Assembly (NCBI RefSeq): GCF_002257665.1
Contig: NZ_MQWB01000001.1
Location: 2,004,756 to 2,044,213, forward strand
Length of the DNA: 39,458 nt
From: Rubricoccus marinus
GTDB lineage: Bacteria > Bacteroidota > Rhodothermia > Rhodothermales > Rubricoccaceae
Direction of reading: 5' to 3'
Position 1 is the stretch's first letter. Each line of letters begins with the position of its first letter. The notes under the pieces were generated by a model. It saw only the letters and a program-made list of their open reading frames with translations, was not told the DNA's origin and searched no databases. Below, one piece after another: positions 1 to 8,091 of this stretch. The position numbers and the translations under genes are program-made.

Positions 1-589
1 GGGCGGCATCCCCACCCCGCCTCTAGCGCCCAGGCCCGTCGTCCCGCCCTCCGGGAGCCCGCCGCCAGAGGCGGCGCCAAAGCCGGCCCCGGCTGTGGGG
101 AGCACACTCTTCGGCCGCCCAGCGCTCGCGCGCCGTCCCAGTTCGGGCGACGGCGCCAGCGGCCCGGCGTCGCTCGCGGCGCCGACGCCTGCCGAGGCGC
201 CAGAGGACCCGCACTTCGGCATCTCCATCCCGCGGGCCCGTGAGGTGTGGCCGCAACTCGTCACGCGCGTCCGCGCCGAGCGCGGCATGAGCTTGTTCTC
301 GATGATCGCGAGCGCGAAGCCGGAGCGCATCCACCGGGGCGCGCTAGAGGTGAGCGTCTCCAACAGCCTTGCTCAGGGCTCTCTCCAGAACGAGGTGGAC
401 TTCCTCTCCGAGATCCTGTCCGGCCTCGCGGGTCAGCCAACGCCGCTCCGGTTCGTGGTCTCGCAGGCCGAACGCCGGGAAACCGTCGCCGCGGACGACC
501 CGTTCGAAAAGCTCAAACAACTCCGCCAGACGGACCCGGTTGTGCAGGCTCTCTTCGAGAAGCTCGGCGCCGAGATCGTCTGGAACTAG
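1..589 (+). CDS. dnaX: DNA polymerase III subunit gamma/tau, C-terminal part (5' truncated by window)
   Basis: The frame is open from base 2, so only the last ~195 codons are present. The first ~65 residues are a Pro/Ala-rich linker; the remaining ~120 form a compact domain with SIPRAREVWPQLVTRV, a V-x-V strand followed by an N-E-x-x-F-L helix, and the end LGAEIVWN. This layout matches the C-terminal domain of Bacteroidota DnaX, the clamp-loader subunit that ties the loader to the polymerase and helicase at the fork. The AAA+ ATPase part lies upstream of the window. The following genes, ybaB and recR, are the classic dnaX partners in many bacteria, which supports the call. The linker carries two copies of the window-wide CGCCAGAGG motif. 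The identification rests on C-terminal similarity and context only. Confidence 0.8.
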   Translation, partial: GGIPTPPLAPRPVVPPSGSPPPEAAPKPAPAVGSTLFGRPALARRPSSGDGASGPASLAAPTPAEAPEDPHFGISIPRAREVWPQLVTRVRAERGMSLFSMIASAKPERIHRGALEVSVSNSLAQGSLQNEVDFLSEILSGLAGQPTPLRFVVSQAERRETVAADDPFEKLKQLRQTDPVVQALFEKLGAEIVWN

Positions 590-687
590 ACATCAGGACG
601 CCGCGATGGCGGACGGCCGCGCATACCGCCTTTGGCGTGAACGCGGCTGACACGCACCTCTCGCGGCCTTCCCACCCCCACGAAACG

Positions 688-1047
688 ATGGACGGAACCC
701 CGAACATGGCCGATCTCTTCGGCAAGATGGCCGACATGCAGAAGCGCATGGCGGATACCCAAGCGCGCCTCGCCGAGGAGAAAGTGACCGCGGAAGCCGG
801 CGGCGGCATGGTGGCCGTGACCGCAGACGGCACGGGCCGCATTGTCTCGATCAAGATCGAGAAAACGGTCGTGGACCCGGAAGACACCGAGATGCTCGAA
901 GACCTCGTCGTCGCGGGCGTGAACAAGGCGCTCGAAGAGGCCGAAGGCATCAAGCAGCGCAAGATGCAGGAGGCCGCGTCCACGATGCTCCCTCCCGGCC
1001 TGGACCTCGGCGCGATGGGCGGCGGCGGCGGTTTCCCCGGACTCTAG
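688..1047 (+). CDS. ybaB: YbaB/EbfC family nucleoid-associated protein
   Basis: A 119-residue protein with the family layout: an N-terminal helix rich in Met, Lys and Gln ([17 protein letters not shown]), a central strand pair with the V-x-A-x-G-x-G-x-x-x-x-I-x-I pattern, a D-P-E-D-x-E-x-L-E-D-L turn-helix, and a Gly-rich tail ending in GGGGGFPGL. Members form tweezer-like dimers that bind DNA and are usually encoded between dnaX and recR, as here. The start at 688 gives [11 protein letters not shown]; an in-frame ATG at 706 (MADLFGKM) fits family N-termini equally well. No Shine-Dalgarno is visible; the leader is C-rich. The stop TAG runs directly into a copy of the iterated motif (TAG then CCTCTGGCG). 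Confidence 0.9.
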   Translation: MDGTPNMADLFGKMADMQKRMADTQARLAEEKVTAEAGGGMVAVTADGTGRIVSIKIEKTVVDPEDTEMLEDLVVAGVNKALEEAEGIKQRKMQEAASTMLPPGLDLGAMGGGGGFPGL

Positions 1048-1105
1048 CCTCTGGCGACACGGCGCTGTCACCGGCGCACCCTACCCTCGGGTTTTGCCCG
1101 TCCCT

Positions 1106-1789
1106 ATGACTCACACGAGCGAAACCGTCGAAGCCCTCGTCGAGCAGTTGAGCAAGCTGCCCACGATCGGGAGAAAGACCGCGAACCGGCTGGCCGCGTA
1201 CATACTCAAGATGTCGCGCGAGGAAGTCGTCGAGATCGCCAAGGCGATGGTGGCGGCCAAAGACCGCGTGGTGACGTGCCAAGTGTGCTTCAACGTGGCG
1301 GACTACAGCCCGTGCCCCATCTGCGCCTCGCACCGCCGCGACCGCTCCGTCGTGTGCGTCGTGGAGGACCCGAGCGACGTGTTCGCATTGGAGCGGACGG
1401 GCGACTTCCGCGGCCTCTACCACGTTCTCGGCGGCGTGATCTCGCCGCTGGACGGCGTCGGCCCAAACGACCTCCGCGTGCGCGAGCTTGTCGGGCGCAT
1501 CTCCGGCAAGCCCGATCTCACGACCGCCTCTGGCGAGGTCGCGGAAACGGCGGAGGCGTACGACGAATCGGGCGTGCAGCCGCCAGAGGCCGTTCCGGTC
1601 GAGGAAGTCATCCTCGCGCTCAACCCCAACGTGGAAGGCGACACCACGGCCGTGTACATCGGCCAGTTGCTGGACGCGTTCGACGTCAAGGTGACGCGCA
1701 TCGCCAGAGGCCTCCCCATCGGCGGCGACCTGGAGTTCGCGGACGAGGCGACGCTGAGCCGCGCGCTCGAAGGACGAAGCGGGCTGTAA
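1106..1789 (+). CDS. recR: Recombination mediator protein RecR
   Basis: RecR works with RecO and RecF to load RecA at single-stranded gaps. The 227-residue product has the N-terminal helix-hairpin-helix ([16 protein letters not shown]), a four-cysteine zinc finger at residues 58, 61, 70 and 73 (CQVC and CPIC), and a Toprim domain with [14 protein letters not shown] and a later [12 protein letters not shown]. The ATG at 1106 is preferred over an in-frame TTG at 1094 because it gives the usual N-terminus. It is longer than the usual ~200 residues because of an extra segment at about residues 132-165, between the D-L-R-V-R-E-L helix and the V-E-E-V-I-L strand. That extra segment contains two copies of the iterated motif, read as ASG and PEA. 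The TonB receptor starts 4 bp after the stop. Confidence 0.95.
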   Translation: MTHTSETVEALVEQLSKLPTIGRKTANRLAAYILKMSREEVVEIAKAMVAAKDRVVTCQVCFNVADYSPCPICASHRRDRSVVCVVEDPSDVFALERTGDFRGLYHVLGGVISPLDGVGPNDLRVRELVGRISGKPDLTTASGEVAETAEAYDESGVQPPEAVPVEEVILALNPNVEGDTTAVYIGQLLDAFDVKVTRIARGLPIGGDLEFADEATLSRALEGRSGL

Positions 1790-1793
1790 GCAC

Positions 1794-3740
1794 ATGCGCC
1801 GAGCGTGGGTGGGATGGCCTCTGGCGGCGTTGCTCTGCGCCGCCGCGCCTCAGGCGCAGGTGATCCCGGACTCGCTGTGGCAGCAGGAGTTGGAAGGTAT
1901 CGGTGTACGACCGGGCGCGGTGAACACCGTCCCGGCGGTTGGTGGCGCATCGGTCCGGCAGGTTCCGCTCAGCGGCACGCCAGCGGGTCCGCAGTCGGTC
2001 GCGGAAGTGGCGCGGCAGGTGCCGTCGGCGCACGTGCAGACCAATTCTCGCGGCGAGGCCCTCGTGTACCTCCGCGGATCGGGCGAGCGCCAGCTAGTCG
2101 TCACGCTGGATGGCGCGCCCCTGACGATTTCCTGGGATCGCCGCGCCGACCTCGGCTTGATTCCGACGGGCGCGCTGGACCGAATCGTCGTGGCCACAGG
2201 CACGCCTTCGGTCGCGTGGGGGCCCAACGCGCTGGGCGGCGCGGTGGATCTGGTTTCGCGCCGGGCCTCTGGCGAAGGCACGCTAACGGAAGCGAGCCTC
2301 GCGGGCGGCGTGCCAGGAACGGGCCGCGCGAGCGCGGTACGCGTCGCCAGAGGCGGGCCATGGAGCGCCACGCTTGCCGTCGAGGCCGGGGCCCGCGCGG
2401 GAGACGCCGTGGCCACTGGCGCTTCGCTCCCGTTTAGCCAGGAGCCGGGCGCGCTCCGTACCAACACCGACCGCGCGCTCGGCAGCGGACTCGCGCGGCT
2501 GGAGTGGGCGCCAGAGGCCTCGCAGTCCGTGGCTCTCACGCTGTTCCACGCCTCCGCCCAGAAGGGCGTCGCGCCCGAGGGCCACCTCGATCCAGCAACG
2601 GAAAGCGTGCGCTACTGGCGCCTCCCGCGCTGGCGCCAGAGCCTCGCCGTTCTCAACGCGCGAGCCGACGCGCGCCTCTGGCGCGTGCGCGGGACCGCGT
2701 GGGCGGGAGCGTTCGCGCAGACCATCCGCCAGTTCGACCGTGCGGACTACCAAACCGTAGGCGCAGAGCAACGCGACGCCGATGCGAGCGGCGGACTCCG
2801 CGCACTGGCCGAGTTTCCACGCGCCTGGGGCGTGATCCGCGCCACGACGTTCGGCGAGATCGCCGAGCACGTCCAGACCGAAACCGGCGAGCCGCGCGAG
2901 CGCTTCCGCCACGCGACGGGCAGCGTGGGCCTGGAAGTCGAAACCGAGGGCCGCGTCCGCTTCGCTGCTGGCACCGCGCTGGACGGCATGGCGCCTCTGG
3001 CGACGGGCGCGCGTCCCGAGGCCGGACCGTTCGGCGACCTCGCGCTCCACGCCGGCGCGGTCTGGGACGTAGCGCCAGAGGCCCGGCTCCGGATCGGCGG
3101 TGGGCGGAAAACGCGCTTCCCGTCCATGCGCGAGCTGTTCGGCGGCGCGCTGGGTCGTTTCGCTCTCAACCCCGACCTGCGTCCCGAGCAGGCGTGGTTG
3201 GCCGAGGTCGGAGCCGACCTGACCTCGGGGCCTCTGACGGGCTCGCTCGTCGCCTTTGTGCGCGACGTGAGCGGCACCATCGAGCAGGTGAGCCTAGCTG
3301 ACGGCCGGCACCAGAGGCAGAACCTCGGCGGCTCCACAGCCTTCGGCGTGGAAGCCACGGCCGACTGGCGCGCCTTTGGCGCCGTCCGAATCGAGGCCGC
3401 GCTCACGCTCGTGCGCCAGAGGACAGACGCAGGTGAAAGGCTGACGGAACGGCCCGGCGCGCTGGGCCGGGTGGGCGTCGATGTCGCCAGGGGCCTCTGG
3501 CGCGGACGCGCGTGGGCCGACGGCGTGGGCGGCGTGGTCTCGCCAGTTCCGGGCGGACGCATAGACCTGCCCGGCGCGGTCGTGCTCTCGGCCGAACTCG
3601 CGCGGCAGTGGAGCGCAGGGGGTGCGCTACTCGAAACGTCGGTCCGGGTGGACAACCTCGCGGACGCTGTGCTCGTGCCGCAGGCCGGGCTTCCGGCGCC
3701 TGGCCGTAGCGCGTCCGCCGGTGTGCGCGTGCTGTTCTAG
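1794..3740 (+). CDS. TonB-dependent outer-membrane receptor (BtuB/vitamin-type size)
   Basis: A 648-residue outer-membrane receptor for TonB-driven uptake. It starts with a signal peptide (MRRAWVGWPLAALLCAAAPQAQ), followed by a plug domain containing SVAEVARQVPSAHVQT, VYLRGSGERQLVVTLDGAPL and the plug end GPNALGGAVDLVSR. The rest is a beta-barrel with alternating aromatic and small residues and a terminal Phe, including a conserved P-S-M-R-E-L-F-G-G and L-N-P-D-L-R-P-E-Q stretch typical of these barrels. No TonB box or carboxypeptidase-like N-terminal extension is evident. The gene begins 4 bp after recR, so it is probably cotranscribed. The ligand cannot be told from the sequence; an iron- or cobalamin-type ligand is only a guess from size. 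It is very rich in iterated-motif copies. Confidence 0.88.
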   Translation: MRRAWVGWPLAALLCAAAPQAQVIPDSLWQQELEGIGVRPGAVNTVPAVGGASVRQVPLSGTPAGPQSVAEVARQVPSAHVQTNSRGEALVYLRGSGERQLVVTLDGAPLTISWDRRADLGLIPTGALDRIVVATGTPSVAWGPNALGGAVDLVSRRASGEGTLTEASLAGGVPGTGRASAVRVARGGPWSATLAVEAGARAGDAVATGASLPFSQEPGALRTNTDRALGSGLARLEWAPEASQSVALTLFHASAQKGVAPEGHLDPATESVRYWRLPRWRQSLAVLNARADARLWRVRGTAWAGAFAQTIRQFDRADYQTVGAEQRDADASGGLRALAEFPRAWGVIRATTFGEIAEHVQTETGEPRERFRHATGSVGLEVETEGRVRFAAGTALDGMAPLATGARPEAGPFGDLALHAGAVWDVAPEARLRIGGGRKTRFPSMRELFGGALGRFALNPDLRPEQAWLAEVGADLTSGPLTGSLVAFVRDVSGTIEQVSLADGRHQRQNLGGSTAFGVEATADWRAFGAVRIEAALTLVRQRTDAGERLTERPGALGRVGVDVARGLWRGRAWADGVGGVVSPVPGGRIDLPGAVVLSAELARQWSAGGALLETSVRVDNLADAVLVPQAGLPAPGRSASAGVRVLF

Positions 3741-3764
3741 ACGCCCCGGATCTTCTCGCGCCAC

Positions 3765-3789
3765 GCGCCAGAGGCGCTGTTCCTGGCGC
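3765..3789 (+). terminator. Hairpin after the TonB receptor gene, no T-tract
   Basis: GCGCCAG (3765-3771) pairs perfectly with CTGGCGC (3783-3789) around an 11-nt loop, 25 bp after the receptor stop. The left arm is part of an iterated-motif copy. No run of T follows, so termination is a guess. Confidence 0.3.
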
Positions 3790-3799
3790 ACCGCCGCGG

Positions 3800-3807
3800 T
3801 AGTTTTG
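3800..3807 (+). promoter_or_regulatory. Candidate Bacteroidota -7 promoter element TAGTTTTG
   Basis: TAGTTTTG matches the TAnnTTTG consensus of the Bacteroidota primary sigma factor. It lies only 5 bp before the ATG at 3813, so transcription from it would give a nearly leaderless mRNA. No convincing -33 element was found. Confidence 0.35.
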
Positions 3808-3812
3808 GCGCC

Positions 3813-4382
3813 ATGCCGATCTCCCGTGTTTGTGTTTTCTGCGGCTCGCGTCCCGGCGCCCGCCCCTCCTATGCCGACGCCGCCCGCGAGATGGGCAGCG
3901 CGCTCGCCGCCAGAGGCCTCGGTCTGGTCAACGGCGGCGGCCGTGTCGGCCTGATGGGCATCACGTCCGACGCGGTGCTCGACGGCGGCGGCGAGGCCAT
4001 CGGCGTGATGCCGCAGGCGCTTATCGACCGCGAGGTGGGACACCGCGAGATGACCACGCTGCACGTCGTGGAGACAATGCACGAGCGCAAAGCGCTGATG
4101 GCCTCGCTCTCGGACGCGTTCGTCGCGATGCCCGGCGGCATCGGCACCCTTGAAGAGCTGTTCGAGGTCTGGACGTGGTCCGTGCTCGGCATCCATGCCA
4201 AGCCTGTCGGCCTACTCAACGTGGACGGGTACTACGACGACCTCTTGCGCTTTCTGGACGGCGCCGTGGAGCAGGGCTTTTTCCACCCCCAGCACCGGGC
4301 CCGCCTTGTCAGCGCGACGTCGCCAGAGGCGCTGCTGGACCAACTCGCCTCTGGCGACGTGCCCGCCGCCGGGAACCAGTAG
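3813..4382 (+). CDS. LOG family cytokinin-riboside 5'-monophosphate phosphoribohydrolase
   Basis: A 189-residue cytosolic enzyme of the LOG (Lonely Guy) family, which releases a free base from nucleoside 5'-monophosphates. It has the N-terminal VCVFCGSRPG strand-loop, the glycine-rich VNGGGRVGLMG loop, the E-R-K site (residues 91-93) and the signature PGGIGTLEE at residues 107-115, then a W-S-V-L-G-I-H-x-K-P-V-G-L-L-N block. Length and motif order are normal for the family. The last 25 residues (TSPEALLDQLASGD...) contain an inverted pair of iterated-motif copies at the 3' end of the gene, read as PEA and ASG. The true substrate in bacteria is often unclear. The ABC permease follows after 90 bp. 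Confidence 0.9.
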   Translation: MPISRVCVFCGSRPGARPSYADAAREMGSALAARGLGLVNGGGRVGLMGITSDAVLDGGGEAIGVMPQALIDREVGHREMTTLHVVETMHERKALMASLSDAFVAMPGGIGTLEELFEVWTWSVLGIHAKPVGLLNVDGYYDDLLRFLDGAVEQGFFHPQHRARLVSATSPEALLDQLASGDVPAAGNQ

Positions 4383-4396
4383 CCGAGCCCACGCAA

Positions 4397-4412
4397 CCTC
4401 TGGCGCCAGAGG
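4397..4412. repeat. Perfect 16-bp palindrome of the iterated motif, after the LOG gene
   Basis: CCTCTGGCGCCAGAGG is two head-to-head copies of the 9-mer sharing the central GGCGCC. It lies 15 bp after the LOG stop codon and has no T-tract. Confidence 0.9.
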
Positions 4413-4472
4413 CATGCCGGGGTCACGCGCCCTTCTTCCCGCCGTCGCCGCTACGCTTCCTCACCCCTCCCC

Positions 4473-6128
4473 ATGATTCTGAGCCGCCGCGCCGCGTGGG
4501 CGATCGCCGTCCCGGTCGTGCTGATCCTGCTGGGCTACGTCGTGTGGCCGAACGTCGCCACGTTCCGGTTGGGGCTGGATGCGCAGGTCTTCGCGGACCT
4601 CTTCGGAAGCTGGAGCGCGGCGGGTACGCGCGCTCTCGTCAACTCGGTCGGCGTGTCGCTCGCGACCGTTCTCGGGGCGGGCCTCGTCGGCGTGGGGCTC
4701 GCGTGGGCGCTGTACCGCGTCCAGCTTCCCGCCAGAGGCCTGCTCGCCGGCGCGGCGGCGCTGCCTCTGGCGCTGCCGCCGCTCGTGGGCGTGCTCGCGT
4801 TCGTGTTCCTCTACGGCGAGGGCGGGATGCTGCCACGCGGGCTCCAAGCGCTGTTGGGGCTGGACCAAGCGCCCTTCGGCTTCGCGGGGCTCGCGGCCGT
4901 GATCGCGGTCCACGTGTACGTGTTCCAGGTGTACTTCTACCTCTTCGCCGGCGCCGCCCTGCGCGATCTGGACGGCGCGCTCCTGGACGCCAGCGCCGAC
5001 CTCGGGGCCTCTGGCGGGCGCACGTTCCGCCGCGTGGTTCTCCCACACCTCCGGCCGTCGCTCGTGGGCGCGAGTCTGCTCGTGTTCATGCTCTCGATGG
5101 CGTCGTTTACCGCGCCGCTGCTCTTTGCCGAGGCCGAGCCGTTTCTGACGACGCAGATCTACCAGTTCAAGCTCAACGGTGCGATGGACCGCGCGGCAAG
5201 CGTCTCGGTCGTGCTGACGGGCATCTGCCTGCTCTTTCTGCTCCTTGCCGAGCGCGGCGGTAGTCTCGGCGCCAGAGGCTCGGCCAAGGGCGTAGGGCGC
5301 GCACCTCGGCCTCTGGCGAGCCGGGGCGCACGCGTGGCGGCGGGCGCGGGCGTGGGTCTCGCGCTGGTCGTGCTCCTTCTGCCCATCGCGACGGTCGTGC
5401 TGCTCTCGTTCGTGCAAGAGGGAAGCTGGACCACCCAGGCCTTCCCGACAGACTTCACGCTCGACAACTACGCCGCCCTCGCGAGCGACCCGGCCGTCGC
5501 AGCCCCGGTCCGGAACTCGCTCTGGATGGCGGGCCTCGCAACGGCCGCCAACGTCGTCTTCGGCATCGGCGCTGCGCTCGCCATCCAGAGCAAGTGGGTG
5601 CGGGGCCGCGGCGCGATCCGCGCGCTCAGCCTCCTCCCCTTCGCGATCCCCGGGACCGTCATCGCGCTCGGCCTCATCGTGCAGTTCGACGAGCCGAGCG
5701 TGCTCGCCGGCGGCGCCGTGCTTGTCGGGACGGTGTGGCTCTTGCCTCTGGCGTACTTCGTGCGCCACGTGCCGCTCGTGGTGCGGAGCACGCAAGCGGC
5801 GCTCGAAGGCTTCGACGGGCGCCTCGCCGAAGCCTCCGCCGACCTTGGGGCCTCTGGCGGGCGCACGTTCCGCCGCATCGTCTGGCCCGCGATTCTGCCG
5901 GGCGTGCTCGCGGGCGCGTTGCTCACACTCGTGACCGCACTCGGCGAGTTCGTGGCCTCCATCCTCCTCTACGTCTACGCCAACCGCTCCATCTCCGTCG
6001 AGGTGTTCTCCCAACTCCGCGAGTACGACCTGGGCGCGGCCGCGGCGTACAGCGTCCTGCTGATGGCCCTCGTCGCCGTCGCCGTCGGCCTCGCGCGGTG
6101 GATGGGCGGAACGCTCCGCGCCACCTAG
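4473..6128 (+). CDS. ABC transporter permease with two fused membrane domains (Fe3+/thiamine FbpB/ThiP type)
   Basis: A 551-residue inner-membrane protein built from two homologous permease halves of about 6 transmembrane helices each. Each half has one EAA loop, the site that contacts the ATPase: residues ~172-195 (DASADLGASGGRTFRR, then LPHLRP) and ~453-476 (EASADLGASGGRTFRR, then WPAILP). Fused permeases of this length are typical of iron(III) (FbpB/SfuB) and thiamine (ThiP) importers. No binding protein or ATPase gene is next to it, so the substrate cannot be assigned and the partners must lie elsewhere. The DNA for the two EAA loops is nearly identical over 40 bp. The leader ahead of the ATG is C/T-rich with no Shine-Dalgarno. 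The stop TAG overlaps the first base of a perfect palindrome. Confidence 0.88.
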   Translation: MILSRRAAWAIAVPVVLILLGYVVWPNVATFRLGLDAQVFADLFGSWSAAGTRALVNSVGVSLATVLGAGLVGVGLAWALYRVQLPARGLLAGAAALPLALPPLVGVLAFVFLYGEGGMLPRGLQALLGLDQAPFGFAGLAAVIAVHVYVFQVYFYLFAGAALRDLDGALLDASADLGASGGRTFRRVVLPHLRPSLVGASLLVFMLSMASFTAPLLFAEAEPFLTTQIYQFKLNGAMDRAASVSVVLTGICLLFLLLAERGGSLGARGSAKGVGRAPRPLASRGARVAAGAGVGLALVVLLLPIATVVLLSFVQEGSWTTQAFPTDFTLDNYAALASDPAVAAPVRNSLWMAGLATAANVVFGIGAALAIQSKWVRGRGAIRALSLLPFAIPGTVIALGLIVQFDEPSVLAGGAVLVGTVWLLPLAYFVRHVPLVVRSTQAALEGFDGRLAEASADLGASGGRTFRRIVWPAILPGVLAGALLTLVTALGEFVASILLYVYANRSISVEVFSQLREYDLGAAAAYSVLLMALVAVAVGLARWMGGTLRAT

Positions 6129-6145
6129 CCTCTGGCGCCAGAGGC
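6128..6145. repeat. Perfect 18-bp palindrome of the iterated motif, overlapping the permease stop codon
   Basis: GCCTCTGGCGCCAGAGGC starts on the G of the TAG stop codon of the ABC permease gene. A further single copy (CGCCAGAGG) follows about 30 bp downstream. Confidence 0.92.
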
Positions 6146-6188
6146 CGGCCGCGCCCGGGGCTCACACAGCTTTCGCCAGAGGTCATCG

Positions 6189-6200
6189 GTAAGCGCTTAC
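6189..6200. promoter_or_regulatory. 12-bp palindrome GTAAGCGCTTAC, possible operator
   Basis: A perfect palindrome unrelated to the iterated motif, 55 bp before the ATG at 6255 and about 20 bp before a candidate -7 element. The AAnCGnTT-like core resembles LacI/GalR-family operators. No regulator gene is nearby. Confidence 0.35.
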
Positions 6201-6218
6201 ACCGTCAGAACCCAGCCG

Positions 6219-6226
6219 TACCTTCG
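6219..6226 (+). promoter_or_regulatory. Candidate -7 promoter element TACCTTCG
   Basis: TACCTTCG resembles TAnnTTTG with one change and lies 28 bp before the ATG at 6255. Similar TAnnTTCGG strings precede other genes here (27445, 32201, 8793), which is the main support. Confidence 0.35.
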
Positions 6227-6254
6227 GGTTTCACTCGGCGCCCCACCCGTCCGT

Positions 6255-7403
6255 ATGAAAATCACCGTTATCGGCGCAGGCACCATCGGCACCGCCGTCG
6301 CGCACGACCTGTGCCGCCGCCCTGGCATGACGCGCGTGCAGGTCTGCGAGGCCCGCCCCGTCGTCCTCCGCGCGCTGCGCCAGAAAGAAGCCCACCCGCT
6401 GCTCCGCACCTACGAGGCGGACGCGCGCGACACGCCAACGCTGGAGCCCATTTTTACGGGCAGTTCCGTTGTCGTCTCGTGCGTCGGGCCGGAGCACAGC
6501 CCGAGGCTTGCGAGGCTCGCCGTTAAAGCGGGCGCGCACTTCGTCGACCTCGGCGGTCCGCTCAACGACCCCGACCTCGCCGAGCGCGCGGCCTCTCGTG
6601 GCAAATGGATTGTGACCGGCGCCGGGCTCGGCCCGGGCTTGGTCAACGTGCTCGTGATGGAGGCGCTGGACACGTTCCCCGAGGCCAACCGCGTCCGCGT
6701 GCTCGTGGGAGACGTGCCCGCCCACCCGAGCCCGCCGTTCAACCACCGGCTCGCGCACTCAGCGGAAAAACTGTTGGACGACTACACCAGCAGCGTCAGC
6801 GTCGTGCGGAACGGGTCGGTCGAGATGCGCGAGCCGCTCACGGGCGTCGAACTCGTGGACATCGACGACTTTGGCAAGATGGAGGCCTTCTACGCAGGCG
6901 CGGGACTGGGCGCGCTCGCGGGGCGCCTCGCCGGCCGCCTCGACAGCCTCGATGTCAAGGTCCTGCGCTACCCCGGCCACGCTGAGCAGATGCGCTTTCT
7001 CCTCGACCTCGGCATGGCGGACTCGACCGTTCTCGACGTGCGCACCCACCTCACCTACCGCGACGTGCTCGTCCGCCGGTTGCGCCAGAGGCTCGGCGGC
7101 GCCTACGAGGACGCCGTCATCCTCCGCGTCGACGCCGACCGCGTGACCTCTGGCGAGAGCGAGCGGCACACGATCCGCCTGGTGGACTGCTGGGACGAGG
7201 CCACGGGCTTGAGCGCGATGCAGCGGTGCACCGCCTTCCCGGCGGCCAGCGTCGCTGCGCACCTCGCAACCGAGGCTCCAACGGGAGGCGGCCACGAGAG
7301 CCTGGAGAACGTGCTCCCCGCCGAGATCCTTCTCGCGGACCTCGCCGAGCGCGGCATCACGATCGAGCGCCGCGGCGTGCAGCCCTTGGCGGAGGTCGCG
7401 TAG
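6255..7403 (+). CDS. Saccharopine dehydrogenase family oxidoreductase
   Basis: A 382-residue cytosolic NAD(P)-dependent protein. The N-terminus is a Rossmann nucleotide-binding fold (MKITVIGAGTIGTAVAHDL), followed by the family's S-S-V-V-V-S-C-V-G-P strand, AGAHFVDLGG and the G-L-G-P-G-L-V-N-V-L turn that leads to the second domain. Length fits saccharopine dehydrogenase-like or carboxynorspermidine-synthase-like proteins. The exact reaction is not clear: neighbours do not suggest lysine or polyamine synthesis. Its stop TAG (7401-7403) abuts the stop of the convergent SDR gene, leaving no space between them. A palindromic operator candidate and a -7-like element lie upstream, so it probably has its own promoter. 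Confidence 0.82.
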   Translation: MKITVIGAGTIGTAVAHDLCRRPGMTRVQVCEARPVVLRALRQKEAHPLLRTYEADARDTPTLEPIFTGSSVVVSCVGPEHSPRLARLAVKAGAHFVDLGGPLNDPDLAERAASRGKWIVTGAGLGPGLVNVLVMEALDTFPEANRVRVLVGDVPAHPSPPFNHRLAHSAEKLLDDYTSSVSVVRNGSVEMREPLTGVELVDIDDFGKMEAFYAGAGLGALAGRLAGRLDSLDVKVLRYPGHAEQMRFLLDLGMADSTVLDVRTHLTYRDVLVRRLRQRLGGAYEDAVILRVDADRVTSGESERHTIRLVDCWDEATGLSAMQRCTAFPAASVAAHLATEAPTGGGHESLENVLPAEILLADLAERGITIERRGVQPLAEVA

Positions 7404-8063
7404 CTACCCGTTGCCGTAAGCGCGGAGGACCGATCCGGAGTGGACCGGTCCGGCGTCGCCGCACAGCCGCGTGCACAGTTCGGCGAGCGCCTCGGCGCTC
7501 ACGCCAGAGGCGTTGCTGTCCTCGCCGCCGAACAGGATCATCGACGGCGCGACGGCGACGGCCGCGATCTCCGGGTGCTCCGCAGCGGTCGCCTCCACCA
7601 ACCGGATCACGCCCGCTTTGGACGCCGCGTAGGCCGCCTGCTGCGCCGGAGCCGCATCGGCGCCCTGCCGCGACGCGATGGCGACGATCCGCCCTCCGTC
7701 CATGCGCCGCGCCGCCTCGCGGGCGCACAAGAACGCGCTCGTGAGGTTGAGCCGCATCACGCGCTCCCACGCCTCCAATGTGGTCTCCGCCAGAGGCGCC
7801 CCGTCCCACATCCCGACGGTGTGGACCAGTCCCCAGACCGGCCCCATCTCGCTCCCAACAGCATCGAACGCGTCCTGAACGGCGCGCTCGTCCGTGACAT
7901 CGGTCGCCCAGCCTCTGGCACCGTCCGGGAGCGCCTCTGGCGCCGTCCGGTCGAGCGCGGCGACGCGCGCGCCAGCGGCCGCGAGGTGCCGCACGACGAC
8001 GGAGCCCAGGCGCCCACCGGCGCCGGTAACGATGACGATGCGGCCGGAGAGAGAGTCTGACAT
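7404..8063 (-). CDS. Short-chain dehydrogenase/reductase (SDR) family oxidoreductase
   Basis: A 219-residue classical SDR. The cofactor-binding glycine motif TGAGGRLG is at residues 13-20, a D-V-T segment binding the adenine ring is near 55-57, and the catalytic YAASK is at 145-149 with a candidate catalytic Ser near 131 (IASRQGA). The sequence H-T-V-G-M at 81-85 replaces the usual N-N-A-G. The ATG at 8063 (MSDSLSGRIVIVTG) is chosen because the cofactor fold starts right after it; a longer frame upstream would add a low-complexity Arg/Ser/Thr stretch and overlap the next gene. Its substrate is unknown. It sits just downstream of a lipoprotein gene on the same strand (28 bp gap), so the two may be cotranscribed. 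Confidence 0.88.
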   Translation of the reverse strand: MSDSLSGRIVIVTGAGGRLGSVVVRHLAAAGARVAALDRTAPEALPDGARGWATDVTDERAVQDAFDAVGSEMGPVWGLVHTVGMWDGAPLAETTLEAWERVMRLNLTSAFLCAREAARRMDGGRIVAIASRQGADAAPAQQAAYAASKAGVIRLVEATAAEHPEIAAVAVAPSMILFGGEDSNASGVSAEALAELCTRLCGDAGPVHSGSVLRAYGNG

Positions 8064-8091
8064 AAGGCGTGAGGGATGCCGCCAGAGGCGT

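Noticed and set aside
247-687. Upstream extension of ybaB through the end of dnaX
   Set aside because: It overlaps dnaX in another frame and is Arg/Pro-rich; ybaB itself begins at 688 or 706.
4461-6014. 517-codon minus-strand frame opposite the ABC permease gene
   Set aside because: His/Glu/Arg-rich shadow of the permease gene, with no recognisable domain.
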